From: Hyphomicrobiales bacterium
GTDB lineage: Bacteria > Pseudomonadota > Alphaproteobacteria > Rhizobiales > Aestuariivirgaceae
DNA: 64,000 nt
Direction: 5' to 3'
Assembly (NCBI GenBank): GCA_016710435.1
Contig: JADJVV010000001.1
Location: 2,192,501-2,256,500 of the forward strand
The notes beneath the pieces are model-generated. The model was not told the DNA's origin. It searched no databases and was given only the letters and a program-made list of their open reading frames with translations. Positions 42,629 through 51,542 of this stretch are shown here, one piece after another. Both the position numbers and the translations under genes were made by a program. Position 1 is the stretch's first letter, and each line of letters starts with the position of its first letter.

Positions 42629-43810
42629 TCACATGAACGCCTGAATGCCCGTCTGCGCGCGGCCGAGGATCAGGGCGTGCACATCATGCGTGCCTTCATA
42701 GGTGTTCACTGTCTCCAGGTTCACCATGTGGCGGATGACGTGATACTCGTCCGAGATGCCGTTGCCGCCGTGCATGTCGCGGGCCGCCCGCGCCACATCA
42801 AGAGACTTGCCGCAGTTGTTGCGCTTCATCAGGGAAATGGCAGGCGGCGCAATGGTGCCGCGTTCAAGTCCGCGTCCCAGCGAAAGGCATCCGTGCAGGC
42901 CAAGCGCGATCTCCGTCTGCATGTCGGCAAGTTTCTTCTGCACCAACTGGTTGGCAGCGAGCGGCTTGCCGAACTGTTTGCGGTCCAGTGTGTATTGCCG
43001 CGCCCGGTGCCAGCAGTCTTCCGCCGCACCCATCACACCCCAGGCAATGCCAAAGCGTGCCTTGTTCAGGCATGAGAACGGACCACCCAGTCCCTTCGCC
43101 TTGGGCAGCATGGCATCGGCAGGCACTTCCACATTGTTGAGCACGATCTCTCCGGTGATGGAGGCGCGCAACGACACCTTGCCCTTGATCTCGGGTGTCG
43201 AAAATCCCTTCATGCCGCGTTCCACGATGAAGCCGCGAATGTCGCCCGCCTCATCCTTCGCCCACACGACCGCGATGTCGGAGATCGGCGAATTGGTGAT
43301 CCACATCTTCGAGCCATTCAGCACGAAACCGTTTGCTGTCTTCGCGGCGCGCGTCTTCATGCCGCCGGGATCAGAGCCCGCATCCGGCTCGGTGAGGCCG
43401 AAGCAGCCGACGATCTTGCCTGTGGCAAGACGCGGCAGATATTTCGCCTTCTGCTCCTCGCTGCCGAATTCCTCGATCGGATGCATGACCAGCGAATTCT
43501 GCACGCTCATCGCCGAGCGATAGCCGCTGTCAACGCGCTCAACTTCACGCGCCACAAGCCCATACGCCACGTAGCCCAGGCCCGAGCCGCCAAAGGCTTC
43601 CGATGTCATCACGCCCAGGAAACCCATGTCGCCCAGTTCCGTCATGATCTCGCGGTCGAAGCGCTCGTCGCGGAAGGCGCTCTTCACGCGCGGCATCAGC
43701 TTGTCCTGCGCGAATGCACGGGCTGAATCGCGGATCATGCGTTCGTCTTCCGTGAGCAGGCTTTCGAGGTCGAGTGGGTCTTCCCAGTTGAAATCGGCAG
43801 GTTTGGCCAT
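42629..43810 (-). CDS. gcdH: Glutaryl-CoA dehydrogenase
   Basis: A 393-residue acyl-CoA dehydrogenase. FAD and substrate motifs: CFGLTEPDAGSDPGGMKTRA and WITNSPISDIAVVWAK. The catalytic Glu lies in VNTYEGTHDVHALILGRAQT, the exact context known for glutaryl-CoA dehydrogenases. It oxidises and decarboxylates glutaryl-CoA to crotonyl-CoA in lysine and tryptophan breakdown. ATG 43810 (MAKPADFNWEDPLDLE) matches the family start. Confidence 0.93.
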   Translation of the reverse strand: MAKPADFNWEDPLDLESLLTEDERMIRDSARAFAQDKLMPRVKSAFRDERFDREIMTELGDMGFLGVMTSEAFGGSGLGYVAYGLVAREVERVDSGYRSAMSVQNSLVMHPIEEFGSEEQKAKYLPRLATGKIVGCFGLTEPDAGSDPGGMKTRAAKTANGFVLNGSKMWITNSPISDIAVVWAKDEAGDIRGFIVERGMKGFSTPEIKGKVSLRASITGEIVLNNVEVPADAMLPKAKGLGGPFSCLNKARFGIAWGVMGAAEDCWHRARQYTLDRKQFGKPLAANQLVQKKLADMQTEIALGLHGCLSLGRGLERGTIAPPAISLMKRNNCGKSLDVARAARDMHGGNGISDEYHVIRHMVNLETVNTYEGTHDVHALILGRAQTGIQAFM

Positions 43811-43902
43811 GATGGTCCCAATGTTGATGCGATGCACCATTGAACCCGCCCGCCCGCGCAATGTCAAATCGGCGGAAGGGACAAGATTGTCGCGTGAAGT
43901 GG

Positions 43903-44448
43903 CTACCGGATCAGTGCGCTCAGCGACTTGAACTGCGGTGTTCCGGCCTTTTCCAGCAACTCGAACAGCGCCATTTCGGTGTTCACCACCTCCACGCCGG
44001 CATGGCGCAGGCGGTCAAATGCGAGTTCTGCGGAGGCGGACGCGCGCGATGACATGGCGTCCGCCACGGCAAAAACCCCAAAACCGGCATTTGCCAGGTC
44101 GAAGCAGGTTTGCAGTACGCACACATGCGCCTCGATTCCGGCGACCACCACAAGAGGCCGCCCGCCGTCATGCTGCCCGATGAAATGCTGCTTCATCGCG
44201 GCATCGCGCCAGCAGGAGAAGGAGGTCTTCTCGAACACAGTGGCATCATTGGCGGCAAGCTGCGGCACCGTGCGGCCCAGCCCCTTGGGATATTGCTCCG
44301 AAACCGTGATCGGCAAACCCAGGTCCCGTGCCGCCGCCATCAGGATGGAGGTCTTCGCCACCACCCGCTCTGCATCCGCCATGGCCGGCAAAAGCCGCTC
44401 CTGAATGTCGATCACCAGCAGAGAAGCCTTGGAAGCATCAAGCAGCAT
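43903..44448 (-). CDS. Isochorismatase family hydrolase
   Basis: A 181-residue cysteine hydrolase with the triad Asp in LLVIDIQERLL, Lys in FEKTSFSCW and Cys in GIEAHVCVLQT. The group includes YcaC-like and nicotinamidase-like enzymes; the substrate is unknown. It overlaps the 3' end of the oligopeptidase gene by 11 bases and is the last gene of that operon. Confidence 0.88.
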   Translation of the reverse strand: MLLDASKASLLVIDIQERLLPAMADAERVVAKTSILMAAARDLGLPITVSEQYPKGLGRTVPQLAANDATVFEKTSFSCWRDAAMKQHFIGQHDGGRPLVVVAGIEAHVCVLQTCFDLANAGFGVFAVADAMSSRASASAELAFDRLRHAGVEVVNTEMALFELLEKAGTPQFKSLSALIR

Positions 44449-46534
44449 TCATCTTCCCCGTCACCTTGAGGCCGAAAGCATAGACTTCCGCCACTTCCTT
44501 CAGCCGGTCAAAGCGCCCCGAAGCGCCGCCGTGGCCCGCGCCCATGTTGATCTTGAGCAGCAGCAGGTTCTTCGATGTATTCAGTGTACGGAGCTTCGCC
44601 ATCCACTTCGCCGGTTCCCAATAGGTGACGCGCGGGTCTGTCAGGCCGCCAAGTGCAAAGAGGTGCGGATAGGCCTGCGCCGTCACGTTCTCGTAGGGTG
44701 CATAGGCCGAGATGGTTTCATACGCCGCCTTGCTGGCGATGGGGTTGCCCCATTCCGGCCATTCCGGCGGAGTCAGGGGAAGCGTGTCGTCCAGCATCGT
44801 CGTCAAGGCGTCCACGAACGGCACCTCGGCCACGATGGCCTTGAACAGGTCGGGCGCCATGTTGGCGACGGCACCCATCAGCAAACCGCCGGCGCTGCCG
44901 CCCTGCGCGACGACGGCGCCGCGCCGCGTGAGGCCTTGCGCCACCAGATGCTCGCCCGCCGCAATGAAATCGCGGAAGGTGTTCATCTTCTGGTCCATCT
45001 TGCCGGTCTTGTACCAGCGGCGGCCTTTTTCCTGTCCGCCGCGAATATGCGCCGTAGCGTAGATGAAACCGCGGTTCACCAGCGACAGGATATTGGTGTT
45101 GAAGCCGGATGGCATGGAGATGCCGTACGAGCCATAGCCATAGAGCCACAGCGGCGCCGACCCGTCCAGGGGCGTGTCCTTGCGGTAGAGCAGCGTCACC
45201 GGAATGGTTTCGCCGTCATGTGCGGGTGCCAATAGCCGGCGCGCCACATACTGCGATGGATCATGACCCGATGGCACTTCCTGCGTCTTGCGCAAGACAC
45301 GCGCGCGTGTCCGCATGTCGTAGTCGAAAACCTGCGACGGCGTGGTGGGCGATGAATAGCTGAAGCGCAGCGTATCGGTCTCGAACTCGCGCATGTCGCC
45401 AAAGCCCAGTGAATAGGCCTCTTCATCAAAGGCGATGGCGTGCTCCTCGCCGCTCGACATGTTGCGGACGATGATGCGGGGCAGGGCGTTCTCACGCTCA
45501 AGGCGCACCAGCCAATCCTTGAACACGGCAAAGCCCACGAGGAAAATGCCGGGCCGGTGCGGAACAAGGTCAACCCAGTTGCGCGGATGCGGATTGGAAA
45601 CAGGCGCTGTCACCAGCTTGTAGTCTTCCGCGCCATCGATGTTGGTCTTGATGATGAAGCGGTCGCCGTGATGCTCCATGTCATATTCGATGCCGGGAAC
45701 GCGCCCCGCCACAAGGCGCGGTGCTTCCAGCGGCGCCTGCGCATCGATGAGCCAGCACTCGGACGTGTCGTGGTCATGCACCGAGATGATGATGAAGCGT
45801 TCGGACGCCGTTGAGCCGATACCGGTGAACATGCCGGTGTCCTTCTCATCGAAGACCACCTCGTCATCCGCCTGGGGCGTACCCAACCGGTGACGGAAAC
45901 TCTTCAGCGGCCGGTGATGCTCGTCCTGCAACGTATAGAAGATGTATTGTCCGTCAGCCGACCAGGTTGCGCCGCCGCTGGTGTTGGTGAGCAGGTCCTC
46001 CCGGTCGGTGCCCGAAGCGAAATCGCGGATGCGCATTTCGTAGAATTCCGAGCCCTTGTCGTCCTGTGACCACGCCGCAAGCCGGTGGTCCGGCGAGCGC
46101 GCCACGCCGCCAAGGCTGAAGTATGGCTTGTCCTTGGCCAGCGCGTTGCAGTCGAACAGCAGTTCTTCCGCGCCACCGGCCTTTGGCCGGCGTTTGAGAA
46201 GCGGATATTGCCCACCAATCACGAACGACGATGAGTAGACGTAAGGCCCATCCGGCGCAGGCACCGATTGGTCGTCTTCCTTGATGCGGCCCTTCAGTTC
46301 TGCGAAAAGCTGCGCCTGCAGCGCCTCGGTCCCGGCCATCTCGGTCTTGGTAAAGGCATTCTCGGCTTCGAGGTAGGCGCGAATGTCCGCGGGCAGGAGG
46401 GAGGGATCCTGCATCACCTCCTGCCAGTTCTCAGCCTTCAGCCATTTGTAGTCATCATGCTTGGTATGGCCATGCCAGGTTTCAGCGACGGGGCGTTTCT
46501 CCGCAACCGGCGGAGCAAGTACAGGAGCAGTCAT
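44438..46534 (-). CDS. ptrB: Prolyl oligopeptidase family serine peptidase (oligopeptidase B)
   Basis: A 698-residue S9A enzyme. The N-terminal beta-propeller is followed by an alpha/beta-hydrolase domain with the catalytic Ser in GGSAGGLLMG, Asp in GGLTDPRVTYWEPAKW and His in GAGHGGASGR. The acidic pairs near the substrate site are typical of oligopeptidase B, which cuts peptides after Lys or Arg. No signal peptide; cytoplasmic. It overlaps msrB by four bases (ATGA). Confidence 0.93.
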   Translation of the reverse strand: MTAPVLAPPVAEKRPVAETWHGHTKHDDYKWLKAENWQEVMQDPSLLPADIRAYLEAENAFTKTEMAGTEALQAQLFAELKGRIKEDDQSVPAPDGPYVYSSSFVIGGQYPLLKRRPKAGGAEELLFDCNALAKDKPYFSLGGVARSPDHRLAAWSQDDKGSEFYEMRIRDFASGTDREDLLTNTSGGATWSADGQYIFYTLQDEHHRPLKSFRHRLGTPQADDEVVFDEKDTGMFTGIGSTASERFIIISVHDHDTSECWLIDAQAPLEAPRLVAGRVPGIEYDMEHHGDRFIIKTNIDGAEDYKLVTAPVSNPHPRNWVDLVPHRPGIFLVGFAVFKDWLVRLERENALPRIIVRNMSSGEEHAIAFDEEAYSLGFGDMREFETDTLRFSYSSPTTPSQVFDYDMRTRARVLRKTQEVPSGHDPSQYVARRLLAPAHDGETIPVTLLYRKDTPLDGSAPLWLYGYGSYGISMPSGFNTNILSLVNRGFIYATAHIRGGQEKGRRWYKTGKMDQKMNTFRDFIAAGEHLVAQGLTRRGAVVAQGGSAGGLLMGAVANMAPDLFKAIVAEVPFVDALTTMLDDTLPLTPPEWPEWGNPIASKAAYETISAYAPYENVTAQAYPHLFALGGLTDPRVTYWEPAKWMAKLRTLNTSKNLLLLKINMGAGHGGASGRFDRLKEVAEVYAFGLKVTGKMNAA

Positions 46535-46932
46535 TCTTTGCCTTCTGGTTTGAAATCGAGGGCGACGCCATTGATGCAATAGCGCAGTCCCGTGGGCTTG
46601 GGTCCATCCGGGAACACATGGCCGAGATGGGCGTCGCAATCGGCGCAATGCACTTCCGTGCGCCGCATGAACCAGGCCCTGTCCTCGCTGGTGCCGACGG
46701 CGGTATCATCCGCGGGCTGATAAAAGCTGGGCCAGCCTGTGCCGGAATCGAATTTTGTCTCTGATGAAAACACGGGTTTCCCGCAGCACACGCAGGTGAA
46801 CATGCCGGCGCGCTTTTCGTTGTTGAGAGGGCTGGTAAAGGCGCGCTCCGTTCCGTGCTCGCGCGCCACGCGATAGGCTTCAGGTGAAAGTTTCGCCTTC
46901 CAATCGGCGTCACTCTTCTGGATCTTGCTCAT
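46531..46932 (-). CDS. msrB: Peptide methionine-R-sulfoxide reductase
   Basis: A 133-residue MsrB. The zinc-binding cysteines are in CVCCGKPVF and HCADCDAHLGH, the catalytic Cys in GLRYCINGVAL, and the core SGTGWPSFYQP is intact. It reduces R-methionine sulfoxide in proteins in the cytoplasm. ATG 46932 is given; an upstream start at 46968 would add an atypical 12 residues. Confidence 0.95.
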   Translation of the reverse strand: MSKIQKSDADWKAKLSPEAYRVAREHGTERAFTSPLNNEKRAGMFTCVCCGKPVFSSETKFDSGTGWPSFYQPADDTAVGTSEDRAWFMRRTEVHCADCDAHLGHVFPDGPKPTGLRYCINGVALDFKPEGKE

Positions 46933-47108
46933 GGTGTGAAAAACCTCCGGACCTTCATGTAGGCGCATTCACGCGGCGCGCCAGAGCAGCACCGCCAGGA
47001 TGACGGGGAATTTACCAAGCATTCACCATAACCTCAAACCTTAACGCCGCCCAAGGGCGCCATCCCTCGCAATTAAGTAAGTTTGAAGCTGTGTCCGGCA
47101 TGGATTGA

Positions 47109-49130
47109 ATGGGGAATAAGCCTTTGGACGCTATGACGGAACAACTTGGCATGGGGAACGACGCAACTTCGGCGTCAGGCGCTTTGGGCGCGGGTGCGGT
47201 GCGTCCCCGCATCGGCGCCGACCGCTTTCGTGCCCTGGCCGAGCGTTTGAAGAGGCCGGCTGTTGCCGTCCCGTCCCTCGCGATTTCCGTAGCGCACGTT
47301 GAACCCATCGCGGTGCCGCCTGTGCCGCCCGCCATGGGCCATATCACCCTGCCGGACCTGCACCACGCTCCTCTTGCCGCGCCTGTTGTTGACGCTGCTC
47401 CGGCAGATACGTTTTCAGTCGAGCTTCCGACCGTCGAGGCAGAGCCTCCCATCGTCCGGCATGAAGAGCTGGCGCTTGAGGAACCCATCGCGGCAGAGCC
47501 CGATCCCGTGCTGGTGGCGCTTGCCGATCCGCCGCCGCCTGAACCCGCCGTCGTCTGGCCCGCAGAGCCTGCCGTCGTTGAGGCATCGGCGCCTGCCTTG
47601 GACATCGCCGCCGAAGAGGCGCAGCCATTTGAACTGCCTCCCGTGTCGCCCGAAGTGGAAGAAGCGCCGCCGCCACCGGTCTATGCCTCTCCGCTCGAGC
47701 GTGTGCTGGCCGCTGAACACAAGGTTGCACCACCAGCGGCCTTGCCGGAAATCCTGCCGCCGCCACCGCCACCGCCGCCGCCGCGCGTGATCGAGGAAAA
47801 TGGCGAACAGGTCACGGTCGAGGCGCCAACCATGGAAGTGGTGCAGGAGCGTCTGCGTGAAGGGGCCACGAACCGCCTGCAACAGCTCGACATCGAAAAC
47901 ATCTGGCGGCAGGTGCTGGCCACGCCGACGCTCGAAGAGCGCGCCGACTTCCTGCGCGAAGCAGCCGAGCTTATGGCAGCCGAACAGGGGATCGAGATCG
48001 CCGAGGTGCCGCCCGAGCACGACCTTTCGCGCATCGCGGAGATGGCCCTTCCCACCGAGCCCCAGCCCGCACCGCCGCCCGTCTTCAACGAATACAATGA
48101 AGACGAGCAGCTGGAGACGGCAGAACTCGCCCGTTCGCTGCTCGACATGATGGCCTCTGGCAGCAACTCCGGCCTGCCGCATGAACGTGCGCTCGCTTCG
48201 GATACCTTGCTCCGCCTGCTGCCGAAGCTCGCCGCAAAGCCGCTCGCCATGCTGTCACATCGTCTGGCCATGATGGATAACCCGCCGCAGTTGCTGGTGG
48301 CCAAGCTCATCCGCGATGATCGCGTGGAAGTGTCCGGTCCCTTGCTCGAAGACTGCATGCACATCACCGATCAGGACCTTGCGATGGTGGTGGCGGAAGA
48401 AAATGCCGGCAAGCGCCGCATGGTCGCCCGCCGCCGCAAACTCTCCCGTGCCATCAGCGACAAGCTGATCGCCACGGGCGATACCTCCGTGTTGTTGACG
48501 CTGGTGCGCAATGCCAATGCGGAAATCTCCCATGACGGCTTTGGCGCACTGATCGAGGCCGCCGCGAAGCATGATGAACTGATGGCGCCGCTTTCCACGC
48601 GCGCCGATCTTGGTGCGCCCCATGCCTTCGAGTTGTTCTGGCCCGCACCACCGCAGCTCCGCCGCTACCTGCTGCACCGCTTCCTCACGGATTCAGAAAC
48701 CCTCACCAAGATTCTCAAGATCACGCTCTCGGCGCAGGCCGGTGACGAAGGCAAGGACGACATCGGCCTGCCAAGTGCCGGCGACGTGATGGAATACCTC
48801 GAGATCGCCTGCCGCGGCCGCATCGAAACGGCGGCCCACAAACTTGGCGAGGCGCTGAACGTCGATGCCTCCACGGTTCATCGCGTGCTGATCGATCGCC
48901 GCGGCGATGCATTGGTGGTGTTGTTGAAGGCCGCTGGTTTTCCGCGCTCCAGCGTCCCGGACCTGCTCCCCGCCCTGAAACGCGGGGAAGTGCCGCTGAT
49001 CGATGACGAGCGCGAAGTGTCGGAACTTCAGTCGATGTTCGATACGCTGTCGCTGAACAAGGCGCGCATTCTTCTGACGTATTGGAACTGGGCCGTGCGC
49101 AAGGCAGGCCCTTATGCTCCGGTACATTGA
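47109..49130 (+). CDS. DUF2336 protein with proline-rich N-terminal region
   Basis: A 673-residue protein. The first 270 residues are rich in Pro, Ala and Glu (runs such as LPPPPPPPPPR) and are probably disordered. The C-terminal 350 residues match DUF2336, a helical repeat-like domain: LLEDCMHITDQDLAMVV, RRRKLSRAISDKLIATGD and LFWPAPPQLRRYLLHRFL. The function is unknown. The base composition of the Pro-rich part opens long frames on the other strand, which are shadows. ATG 47109 is the first start; 47133 is also possible. Confidence 0.8.
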   Translation: MGNKPLDAMTEQLGMGNDATSASGALGAGAVRPRIGADRFRALAERLKRPAVAVPSLAISVAHVEPIAVPPVPPAMGHITLPDLHHAPLAAPVVDAAPADTFSVELPTVEAEPPIVRHEELALEEPIAAEPDPVLVALADPPPPEPAVVWPAEPAVVEASAPALDIAAEEAQPFELPPVSPEVEEAPPPPVYASPLERVLAAEHKVAPPAALPEILPPPPPPPPPRVIEENGEQVTVEAPTMEVVQERLREGATNRLQQLDIENIWRQVLATPTLEERADFLREAAELMAAEQGIEIAEVPPEHDLSRIAEMALPTEPQPAPPPVFNEYNEDEQLETAELARSLLDMMASGSNSGLPHERALASDTLLRLLPKLAAKPLAMLSHRLAMMDNPPQLLVAKLIRDDRVEVSGPLLEDCMHITDQDLAMVVAEENAGKRRMVARRRKLSRAISDKLIATGDTSVLLTLVRNANAEISHDGFGALIEAAAKHDELMAPLSTRADLGAPHAFELFWPAPPQLRRYLLHRFLTDSETLTKILKITLSAQAGDEGKDDIGLPSAGDVMEYLEIACRGRIETAAHKLGEALNVDASTVHRVLIDRRGDALVVLLKAAGFPRSSVPDLLPALKRGEVPLIDDEREVSELQSMFDTLSLNKARILLTYWNWAVRKAGPYAPVH

Positions 49131-49264
49131 GGAAATCTGGGGTTGCGCCCCTGCATCCCGTTTATACTCTGAGATGAGCAGAATTTCCTTCCATTGATAC
49201 TTTGAATGTTGCCGCCGTTGCCCACTGCGGCTATGGAAATATTTCATTTCAATCGGGGAACTAC

Positions 49265-49675
49265 ATGATGACTGACTCACCACTTCTTTCTCTCACGGCA
49301 CAGATTGTTGCAGCCTATGTTTCTCGCAATGAGGTGCCGCGTGGTGATGTTGCCCGTCTGGTGGCAGATGTGCATGGCGCTTTGCAGGCTGTTGGCACGG
49401 GCGCCGCCATGGCGTCGTCGCCCGATCTGAAGCCGCAGAAATCATCCATCAAGAAATCGATTTTCCCGGATTACCTCGTCTGCCTCGAAGACGGAAAGCG
49501 CTTCAAGTCGCTCAAGCGTCACCTGCGTGTGAAGTATAGCCTCACGCCGGAACAGTATCGCGCCAAGTGGGGCCTTCCCGCTGACTATCCGATGGTTGCG
49601 CCGCGCTATGCGGAAACGCGGTCCAAACTCGCGAAGTCCATGGGACTTGGACGCAAGGGCAAGAAGCGCCGCTAA
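49265..49675 (+). CDS. MucR/Ros family transcriptional regulator, degenerate zinc finger
   Basis: A 136-residue protein with the MucR layout: helical N-terminal oligomerisation part (LTAQIVAAYVSRNEVP), then the Ros finger and SLTPEQYRAKWGLPADYP. In the canonical finger two Cys and two His bind zinc. Here the finger reads CLEDGKRFKSLKRHLRVKY: the second Cys is Asp and the last His is Tyr. MucR proteins silence AT-rich promoters. A promoter TTGCCG-N16-CTATGG lies just upstream. GGGGAA precedes ATG 49265. Confidence 0.92.
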   Translation: MMTDSPLLSLTAQIVAAYVSRNEVPRGDVARLVADVHGALQAVGTGAAMASSPDLKPQKSSIKKSIFPDYLVCLEDGKRFKSLKRHLRVKYSLTPEQYRAKWGLPADYPMVAPRYAETRSKLAKSMGLGRKGKKRR

Positions 49676-49778
49676 ATTTATCTGCGCCCGCACGGCCCTG
49701 ACTCTTGCGGATCACGAATCGCCGATTCATACACTGGGGAATCGGTGGGACGACCGATTCGAATTGTAAGGGGCGGCA

Positions 49779-50282
49779 GTGGATTGGGGTCAGGACGTTA
49801 AGGCGTTCAGGGCGCAGCTTGTTGTGCCTGAACAACGCCAACTCTTTGATTATTGGCTGGCAAAGGCTGGCACGGCGAGCATGCCGTGCCGGGCCGACAT
49901 CGTGCCGGGCGAAATTCCGCGCATGCTCTCCGGCATCAGCCTGGTGGAAGTGCGCGATGCGATCGGCAAGGCCCGCGTGCGCCTTGCGGGCACCAGACTT
50001 CGCGAAATCTACGACCGTGAAATCACTGGCCTCACGCTGGATGATCTCGACTGGGGCGACAAGCGCGACTATTGGCTCGCCGCCTTCGAACGCACCATTG
50101 CCGATGGCTTGCCCACGCAGGGCGTGGTGAAGGGACCGCGCCTGCACAAGGAACACATGGTGCAATACTGGCTGCGCCTGCCGCTGCGCCTCGCCGGCAC
50201 CGGCGTCGGCATGGTCCTGTGCTTCGACTATTTCATGTCCGCCACCGACAGGCTGGACGAGGACGTGGCCGCTATCGCCTAA
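49779..50282 (+). CDS. PAS domain protein (PAS_5 family)
   Basis: A 167-residue protein that is one alphaproteobacterial PAS_5 domain: QRQLFDYWLAKAGTASMPCR, GEIPRMLSGISLVEV, LREIYDREITGLTLDDLDWG. There is no output domain, so it may bind a ligand or partner. It starts with GTG 49779, backed by AAGGGGCG eight bases upstream. Function is unknown. Confidence 0.85.
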   Translation: MDWGQDVKAFRAQLVVPEQRQLFDYWLAKAGTASMPCRADIVPGEIPRMLSGISLVEVRDAIGKARVRLAGTRLREIYDREITGLTLDDLDWGDKRDYWLAAFERTIADGLPTQGVVKGPRLHKEHMVQYWLRLPLRLAGTGVGMVLCFDYFMSATDRLDEDVAAIA

Positions 50283-50294
50283 CTGTGTATTGAT

Positions 50295-50307
50295 TCCTAT
50301 TATAGGA
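50295..50307. repeat. 13-bp palindrome upstream of the DUF6456 gene
   Basis: TCCTATTATAGGA, a perfect palindrome with a one-base centre, 35 bases before ATG 50342. It resembles the palindromes at the rpmE, trcR and toxin-antitoxin promoters and could hold the -10 of this gene. No convincing -35 is visible at 17 bases. Confidence 0.45.
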
Positions 50308-50341
50308 TGTGCAACATTCACTTCCATTGAAGGAGTGAGTG

Positions 50342-51118
50342 ATGCCTGCACGTTCAACTGTTCTCCCCGCCGCTCTCCCGCCTGAAAAGACCCTGCTCAA
50401 GCGCTTGCGCAGCGGCGGTGGCGCATTGCTGGAGCGCAATGGCCGCTGGCACGTGATGACGGCCGATGGCAGCGGTCAGCGCGCCCTGCCACTGAAATCA
50501 TCCCCGGTGATCGCAAGACTGGTCGCCGCCGGGGCCCTGGTGGCCGCTGATGATGGCCTGTTCCGCCCTGCTGCCGCGGCAGTGCGGGCAGTGCGCGACA
50601 TGGCGGAAAATCCCTTGCAGCGCTTGTTGGGCTCGCAAGCCCAGGCAGGCGAGACGCGCTTTGATGCCGAACACATGAAGGCTGCGGACCGGCTTCGCCT
50701 GGATTACGAGCGCGCCCACCTCACGGCCCGCCTCACCATGAACTACGATCCCGCACAAACCGCGGGTGGCCGCCACTGGCAGATGAGCGACAACGGCATT
50801 GCCCGCCTCAGCGATGGCGCCATCGCCGCGCGGCAACGGCTTCATCTGGCGCTCGATGCTGTGGGCCCGGAACTCTCGGGCCTGCTGCTGCAGGTCTGCT
50901 GCCTCATCTCGGGATTGGAGGAGGCAGAGCGCCGCCTTGCATTGCCGCGCCGCTCGGCACGCGCCATTCTCCTGCTCGCACTCACGCGCCTTGCCCGGCA
51001 CTATGGATTGAAACCGCAACTGCGTCATGGCGGCCCGCAGCGGATCGGCCATTGGGCGGTGGCGGATTACAGGCCGGCTATTCCGCCGGCGGACGTGCCC
51101 GCATCGCATCAGCCTTGA
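50342..51118 (+). CDS. DUF6456 helix-turn-helix-like protein
   Basis: A 258-residue protein with the DUF6456 pattern: ADRLRLDYERAHLTARLTMN, then AIAARQRLHLALDAVGPELSG and LLLQVCCLISGLEEAERRL, ending ILLLALTRLARHYGL. The helical repeats suggest DNA or protein binding. Function unknown. AAGGAG lies six bases before ATG 50342. The 3' end overlaps sufE on the other strand by 41 bases. Confidence 0.82.
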   Translation: MPARSTVLPAALPPEKTLLKRLRSGGGALLERNGRWHVMTADGSGQRALPLKSSPVIARLVAAGALVAADDGLFRPAAAAVRAVRDMAENPLQRLLGSQAQAGETRFDAEHMKAADRLRLDYERAHLTARLTMNYDPAQTAGGRHWQMSDNGIARLSDGAIAARQRLHLALDAVGPELSGLLLQVCCLISGLEEAERRLALPRRSARAILLLALTRLARHYGLKPQLRHGGPQRIGHWAVADYRPAIPPADVPASHQP

Positions 51119-51509
51119 TCCGCGCAACCATGGAGGCAAGACCGTTGGAGCGTTGCGGCGTGAGATGCTCGCGCAGGCCCAGATCGGCAAAGATTGCGGC
51201 GGCATCGACGTCTGGGATTTCAGTCACGGGCCGCGGCGCGAAAATCAGGAAGGCGATGGCGATGAGTCCCTTCACGATGAGGGCGTCGCTGTCGCCTACA
51301 AGATCGAGATAGGTCGCGCCATTGCGGACCACCGGCCGCGAATGAATCCACACCTGGCTGGCACATCCGCTCACCTTTGTGGCGGCGGTCTTGAGGGCAG
51401 GGTCCATGTCCGGAAGCGCCTTGCCCAGGTCGATGACATAGCGATAGCGGTCTTCCCAGTCGTCGAGCACGGAGAAGTCGTCACGGAGCGCTTGCAGGCT
51501 GTCTGTCAT
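51078..51509 (-). CDS. sufE: SufE family cysteine desulfuration protein
   Basis: A 143-residue SufE. The acceptor Cys lies in KVSGCASQVWI, in the family context, and DWEDRYRYVIDLGKALPDM is the typical N-terminal helix. SufE takes sulfur from SufS and passes it to the SufBCD scaffold for iron-sulfur clusters. ATG 51509 (MTDSLQAL) is preferred over 51521. The suf operon itself is not in the window. Confidence 0.92.
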   Translation of the reverse strand: MTDSLQALRDDFSVLDDWEDRYRYVIDLGKALPDMDPALKTAATKVSGCASQVWIHSRPVVRNGATYLDLVGDSDALIVKGLIAIAFLIFAPRPVTEIPDVDAAAIFADLGLREHLTPQRSNGLASMVARIKADAMRARPPAE

Positions 51510-51542
51510 CGCCCCCGTCACATAGCCGTTTTGGGCCGGTGA

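Noticed and set aside
46990..47100. TAAC/TTAAC half-sites before the DUF2336 gene as a CtrA site
   Set aside because: Spacing and half-site sequence deviate from TTAA-N7-TTAA.
47344..48367. Several long minus-strand frames opposite the DUF2336 gene
   Set aside because: They result from the proline- and alanine-rich coding of the plus strand.
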